A stretch of 15,305 nucleotides of DNA, taken from assembly GCA_040392005.1 (NCBI GenBank), contig JBEBWT010000047.1:1-15305 (forward strand), written 5' to 3'. The notes under the pieces were generated by a model. It saw nothing but the letters and a program-made list of their open reading frames with translations, was not told where the DNA came from and searched no databases. Positions 12,330 to 15,305 of this stretch are shown in pieces; the first letter of the stretch is position 1; every line of letters starts with the position of its first letter. The stretch is from DASRQK01 sp040392005 (GTDB taxonomy: Bacteria; Bacteroidota; Bacteroidia; Sphingobacteriales; Sphingobacteriaceae). Made by a program: the position numbers and the translations under genes.

Positions 12330-15032
12330 TTAGAAGGAAATAAAAAACGTATGGGTTCCCGACCCGATCCGGATGGCCTCGGAGGCAACGAGCAAACGGC
12401 CCCCGGCATCAAGGACCTGCTTGCCGGCCACGGATGCGGGCAAGCGGAGGGTCGCCCCGCTATTGGCAGGGACGACCACAGTATATTGGATTCCCCGGTC
12501 ACTGCGCTGCCAGGAAGAGCGTATCCAGCCCCGCGGTCCCAGGTGCTCCGCTTCAAACACCTCCAGTCCCTGCGGAAAATTGGGTTCCAGTCTGATATTT
12601 TCGAATCCGGGGGCCACCTCATCCGGCTTGATCCCGCCAAGACCTTTGTACAGCCAGGCCCCGATCTCACCGAACATAATATGGTTGCGGGAAAGGTCCG
12701 ACTGGGCATGGATATCCCAGTTCTCGTAAAGGGTCGTGGCCCCATTAACGATCCACCAGCCCCAGGACGGATAGGTTTCACGCGCAGCCAAATGATAAGC
12801 CAGATCCGCATGACCGTGATCACTCAGGGCATTGAGGATGGCTTTGGTGCCCAGCAGTCCTACATCCAATTGCAGGCCGTCCGCCTGTACACGGCGGGAC
12901 AATCCGTCTGCCACAGCCTGCCTGTGCTCATCTGGTACCAATCCCCAATACAGGGGTACACTCATTTCAGTTTGCAGACCCGTACCATAAAGCTTGCTTG
13001 CCGGATCAAAATACTTCGCATTGAACGCCTCCCTGATCTTCGTGGCCAGCGCTTCATATCGCCGTTGGTCGGCATTCCTGCCCAACAGGCGGGCGGCCTT
13101 GGAAAGGATCACTACATCTGCATAATAGTAGGCCGTAGATGTCAATTCCACCGGACTTTTAGACTTGACCGGCACCCAATCGCCCAATCCCCAGGAGGTC
13201 AGTCCCGAGGGATACCGATGGTCGATATAATCGACATACCGCCGGATATTGTCATAACAATCCTCCAGCAATCTCGGATCGCCGTAGAACAAGTAAATAT
13301 TCCAGGGGATGATCGCAATCGTACTGGTCCAGTCCGGGCCATTGCCCCACTCATACCCCCAACCCCCGGTCGGGATGATGGAAGGCAGGACCCCGTTGGG
13401 TTGCTGCTCATCCCGGTGGTCCGCCAGCCATTTTTCATAGATCGTGATCGCATCAAAACTATACAGACCGGTTTCGACAGCGATGTGGGCATCGCCGGTC
13501 CAGCCGTTTTTTTCCCGTTGGGGGCAATCGGTCGGATAGCCAAACAAATTGGAAAGATAGGCCTGGTTGGTCGCCTGCCAGATCTTGTCAAGCGTTGGGT
13601 TGGAAGAACGGATCCGTCCGGCTATCGGTACGTGGCTGTGCATAAAATGTGCTTTCAGGCTTGCCGCCGTCAAGTGGACCGGACGGTCGCTGCTCACTTC
13701 CACATACTGGAATCCCTTGTAGTTGAAACGCGGCATAAAGGTTTCCTCCCCCCTGCCGGACAGCACAAAAACATCGGTCTGAAAAGGATCGCTGTCGTCC
13801 ACTGGCCGGTAGTGTACATCGATATTCGACAGATCCACCCTGCCGTCCGGATATAGCTGTTCTCCATGCCGGAGCCGGATCACCGTACCCGCCTCGCCGC
13901 GGGCGGTCAGTGCCGTGACCCCGGACATGTTCTGTCCGAAATCATAGACATACAAGGTGTCGGCCATTTGCTGCATCCGTACCGCATCGATCTCCCTGAC
14001 CGACCGGACGGGATGGAGTACCTGTGCCCGGATATTACTGGTGGGTGCAGACCGCAGCAGCACGGGCTTCCACCCCGTTTCATCAAAGTCAGGTGCCGTC
14101 CATCCCGGTTGTTCCAGCCGGGCATCGTAATGCTCAGCCGTATAGATGCTGTTGAATACCACCGGGCCGGTAGCGGTCTTCCAGTCCTTACCCGTCGTAA
14201 TGGTTTCCACCGTTCCATCCTCATACGTGATCCTCAGATCCATGCAAAAGGCCGGGCGTGCCCGCCAGGGTGCCTGATGGAAATTCCAGACCGCCGTAGA
14301 TTGATGGTTATACCAACCATTGCCCAGCATGACACCCAAGGCATTGTTACCAGCCTTCAAATGGGTAGTCACATCATAGGTGACATAGAGGATGCGCCGG
14401 TCAAAACGGGTGTACATCGGATCCAGCCGATGATCACCTATGCGATGGCCGTTGATCGCTAATTCATACAATCCGGCCGCCGCTATGTAGGCCCGGGCCG
14501 AGCGGATTTTTTTGGACACCCGGATTTCCTTCCTGAACTGCCCTGCCGCCCGGAGGTTGACATCCTGTACATCGCTGATCCAGGCCCCCTTCCAATCCGA
14601 TACTTGCAGCATCCCCATCTCGAAACTGGCTACGTCCGAAGTGATCGTTCTTCCATCTCCCATGGTGACCTGTACCTGCCAGTAATACCGGGTGAATGCC
14701 TGCAAAGGCTCGCCCGTGTAGGTGATCAGATGGTTGGGATCACGTCCCGTCGCTTCAAACCGGAGTCCTTTTCTCCCTTCGTCCACTGCCAGCGAGTCCG
14801 GATCCAGGCGAAACAAATAGCTTGCCTGCGCATCGCCGGAACCCAGGCTTTCCAGTCGCCAGGTAAAGCGCGGATGGGGATGATCGATGCCCATGGGCGA
14901 GGATAGGTACTCGGTTTTCAGTCCGGTAAGCCGTGGTTCGGTCACCTGGTCCGGTTGAGCATACAACCGGGAGGCAAACAAACAAAGGAGAAACTCAATG
15001 CACGAGCAAAAGAATAAAAGTTGGGTTTTCAT
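12330..15032 (-). CDS. Secreted GH78 alpha-L-rhamnosidase
   Basis: The 900-residue enzyme removes terminal alpha-L-rhamnose from plant glycosides or pectic side chains. A signal peptide ends near YAQ (24-26). N-terminal beta-sandwich domains follow, including WKGAWIS (147-153), AYIAAAGLYELAINGHRIGD (181-200) and DPMYTRFDRRILYVTYDVT (204-222). The (alpha/alpha)6 barrel carries DCPQREKNGWTGDAH (502-516). Asp502, Glu507 and Asp514 have exactly the spacing of Asp567/Glu572/Asp579 in Bacillus GL1 RhaB. Glu770 in TTLYENWD matches the catalytic base Glu841 of that enzyme. GFENIRLEPNFP (809-820) and a C-terminal beta domain close the protein. Length is ordinary for the family. It is preceded by a near-ideal promoter. 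No clear terminator separates its 3' end from the exonuclease/GIY-YIG promoter 72 bp away, so some read-through is possible. Confidence 0.93.
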   Translation of the reverse strand: MKTQLLFFCSCIEFLLCLFASRLYAQPDQVTEPRLTGLKTEYLSSPMGIDHPHPRFTWRLESLGSGDAQASYLFRLDPDSLAVDEGRKGLRFEATGRDPNHLITYTGEPLQAFTRYYWQVQVTMGDGRTITSDVASFEMGMLQVSDWKGAWISDVQDVNLRAAGQFRKEIRVSKKIRSARAYIAAAGLYELAINGHRIGDHRLDPMYTRFDRRILYVTYDVTTHLKAGNNALGVMLGNGWYNHQSTAVWNFHQAPWRARPAFCMDLRITYEDGTVETITTGKDWKTATGPVVFNSIYTAEHYDARLEQPGWTAPDFDETGWKPVLLRSAPTSNIRAQVLHPVRSVREIDAVRMQQMADTLYVYDFGQNMSGVTALTARGEAGTVIRLRHGEQLYPDGRVDLSNIDVHYRPVDDSDPFQTDVFVLSGRGEETFMPRFNYKGFQYVEVSSDRPVHLTAASLKAHFMHSHVPIAGRIRSSNPTLDKIWQATNQAYLSNLFGYPTDCPQREKNGWTGDAHIAVETGLYSFDAITIYEKWLADHRDEQQPNGVLPSIIPTGGWGYEWGNGPDWTSTIAIIPWNIYLFYGDPRLLEDCYDNIRRYVDYIDHRYPSGLTSWGLGDWVPVKSKSPVELTSTAYYYADVVILSKAARLLGRNADQRRYEALATKIREAFNAKYFDPASKLYGTGLQTEMSVPLYWGLVPDEHRQAVADGLSRRVQADGLQLDVGLLGTKAILNALSDHGHADLAYHLAARETYPSWGWWIVNGATTLYENWDIHAQSDLSRNHIMFGEIGAWLYKGLGGIKPDEVAPGFENIRLEPNFPQGLEVFEAEHLGPRGWIRSSWQRSDRGIQYTVVVPANSGATLRLPASVAGKQVLDAGGRLLVASEAIRIGSGTHTFFISF

Positions 15033-15058
15033 GGGTCAGTGGCATATGTCCTGGTTCC

Positions 15059-15089
15059 CAAATGTAAGGCTTGTTTCCGGGGTTTCAAA
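15059..15089 (-). promoter_or_regulatory. Consensus promoter of the GH78 gene
   Basis: On the minus strand TTTG (15089-15086) is followed after exactly 19 nt by TACATTTG (15066-15059), a full match to the Bacteroidota TTTG-N19-TAnnTTTG promoter. Transcription would start near 15053, giving a leader of about 20 nt before the ATG at 15032. Confidence 0.75.
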
Positions 15090-15235
15090 ACCTCATCAGA
15101 TATATCCCGACCATATACAATGGGCTTCCAGCTCAACCTTGTTCACGCCGTTTTTCAGCCTGTTGGCGACATTTTTCGGATTGCAATCTTGTTTTTTGTT
15201 TGATTTGTCTTCCAGATAATCTACCAATAGCTATT
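15090..15235. other. Intergenic region upstream of GH78
   Basis: No gene is convincing here. Upstream of the GH78 promoter the plus strand has T-rich runs (TTTTTCAG, TTTTTCGG, GTTTTTTG). TTGATTTG at 15200-15207 is one mismatch from a -7 element and could serve the partial frame at 15236, though no well-placed -33 was found. Confidence 0.35.
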
Positions 15236-15305
15236 ATGAAAAGAACGTTCGTTGATCTTTGTTCAGTTATTCCTCAGCACTTTGCTATTTCGAAAAAGAT
15301 CTTGT
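15236..15305 (+). CDS. Possible 5' end of a gene running off the window
   Basis: An ATG at 15236 opens a frame reading MKRTFVDLCSVIPQHFAISK without a stop to the window edge (23 codons). It is divergent from GH78. No product can be named from so short a stretch; it is reported because it may be a real truncated gene. Confidence 0.3.
   Translation, partial: MKRTFVDLCSVIPQHFAISKKIL

Noticed and set aside
12300..12330. Terminator after GH78
   Set aside because: Only a 4-bp CACT/AGTG stem is visible before a short T-run; too weak to call.
12351..13856. Long plus-strand open frame (about 500 codons) opposite GH78
   Set aside because: It is a shadow of the GH78 gene: its translation resembles no family, and the minus-strand frame has all catalytic motifs.
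4468..15032. A polysaccharide utilisation locus built on GH29 and GH78
   Set aside because: No SusC/SusD, sensor or transporter genes are present, and the two hydrolase genes are separated by a DNA-repair block.

Overview
The window looks like a stretch of chromosome from a member of the Bacteroidota of moderate GC content. Three things point there. Promoters match the phylum's TTTG-N19-TAnnTTTG consensus, clearest upstream of the GH78 gene. Most genes lack a strong Shine-Dalgarno sequence. The gene content is also typical: a secreted GH29 fucosidase and GH78 rhamnosidase, a secreted M3 oligoendopeptidase, a Rpn/PDDEXK_2 protein, and a dinB-dnaE polymerase pair. Genus cannot be settled from the sequence alone. 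No tRNA, rRNA, CRISPR array or complete insertion sequence was seen.

Layout. 1-100 holds short direct repeats at the window edge. 101-1069 (-) is a Rpn-family PD-(D/E)XK nuclease. 1301-1732 (+) is a small exported Gly/Arg-tailed protein followed by a clear terminator. 1954-2913 (+) and 2954-4474 (+) are a nitronate monooxygenase-like flavoenzyme and a GH29 fucosidase lipoprotein, probably co-transcribed. From 4468 to 15032 every gene is on the minus strand. In transcription order they are a GH78 alpha-L-rhamnosidase (15032-12330), an exonuclease/GIY-YIG fusion (12257-10863), an M3 oligoendopeptidase (10819-8945), a Y-family polymerase DinB (8584-7406) and a DnaE-like polymerase (7425-4468). 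The right edge has an ORF that starts at 15236 and runs off the window.

Most interesting signal. The dinB-dnaE operon and the exonuclease/GIY-YIG gene lie about 3.7 kb apart, separated by the peptidase gene. Upstream of each is nearly the same 17-bp interrupted palindrome: TACTAA-N5-TTAGTA at 12271-12287, and TACTAA-N5-TTAGCA with an identical spacer at 8618-8634. Each sits inside a recognisable Bacteroidota promoter (TTTG-N18/20-TATTATTG), where a bound repressor would block transcription. The simplest reading is a small DNA-damage regulon under one LexA-like repressor, uniting a translesion polymerase, an accessory DnaE polymerase with a degraded PHP site, and a DnaQ-UvrC/Cho-like nuclease. 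No repressor gene lies in the window, so its identity is open.

The sugar-hydrolase genes (GH29, GH78) flank this repair block but have no visible regulatory link to it. No SusC/SusD pair is present.
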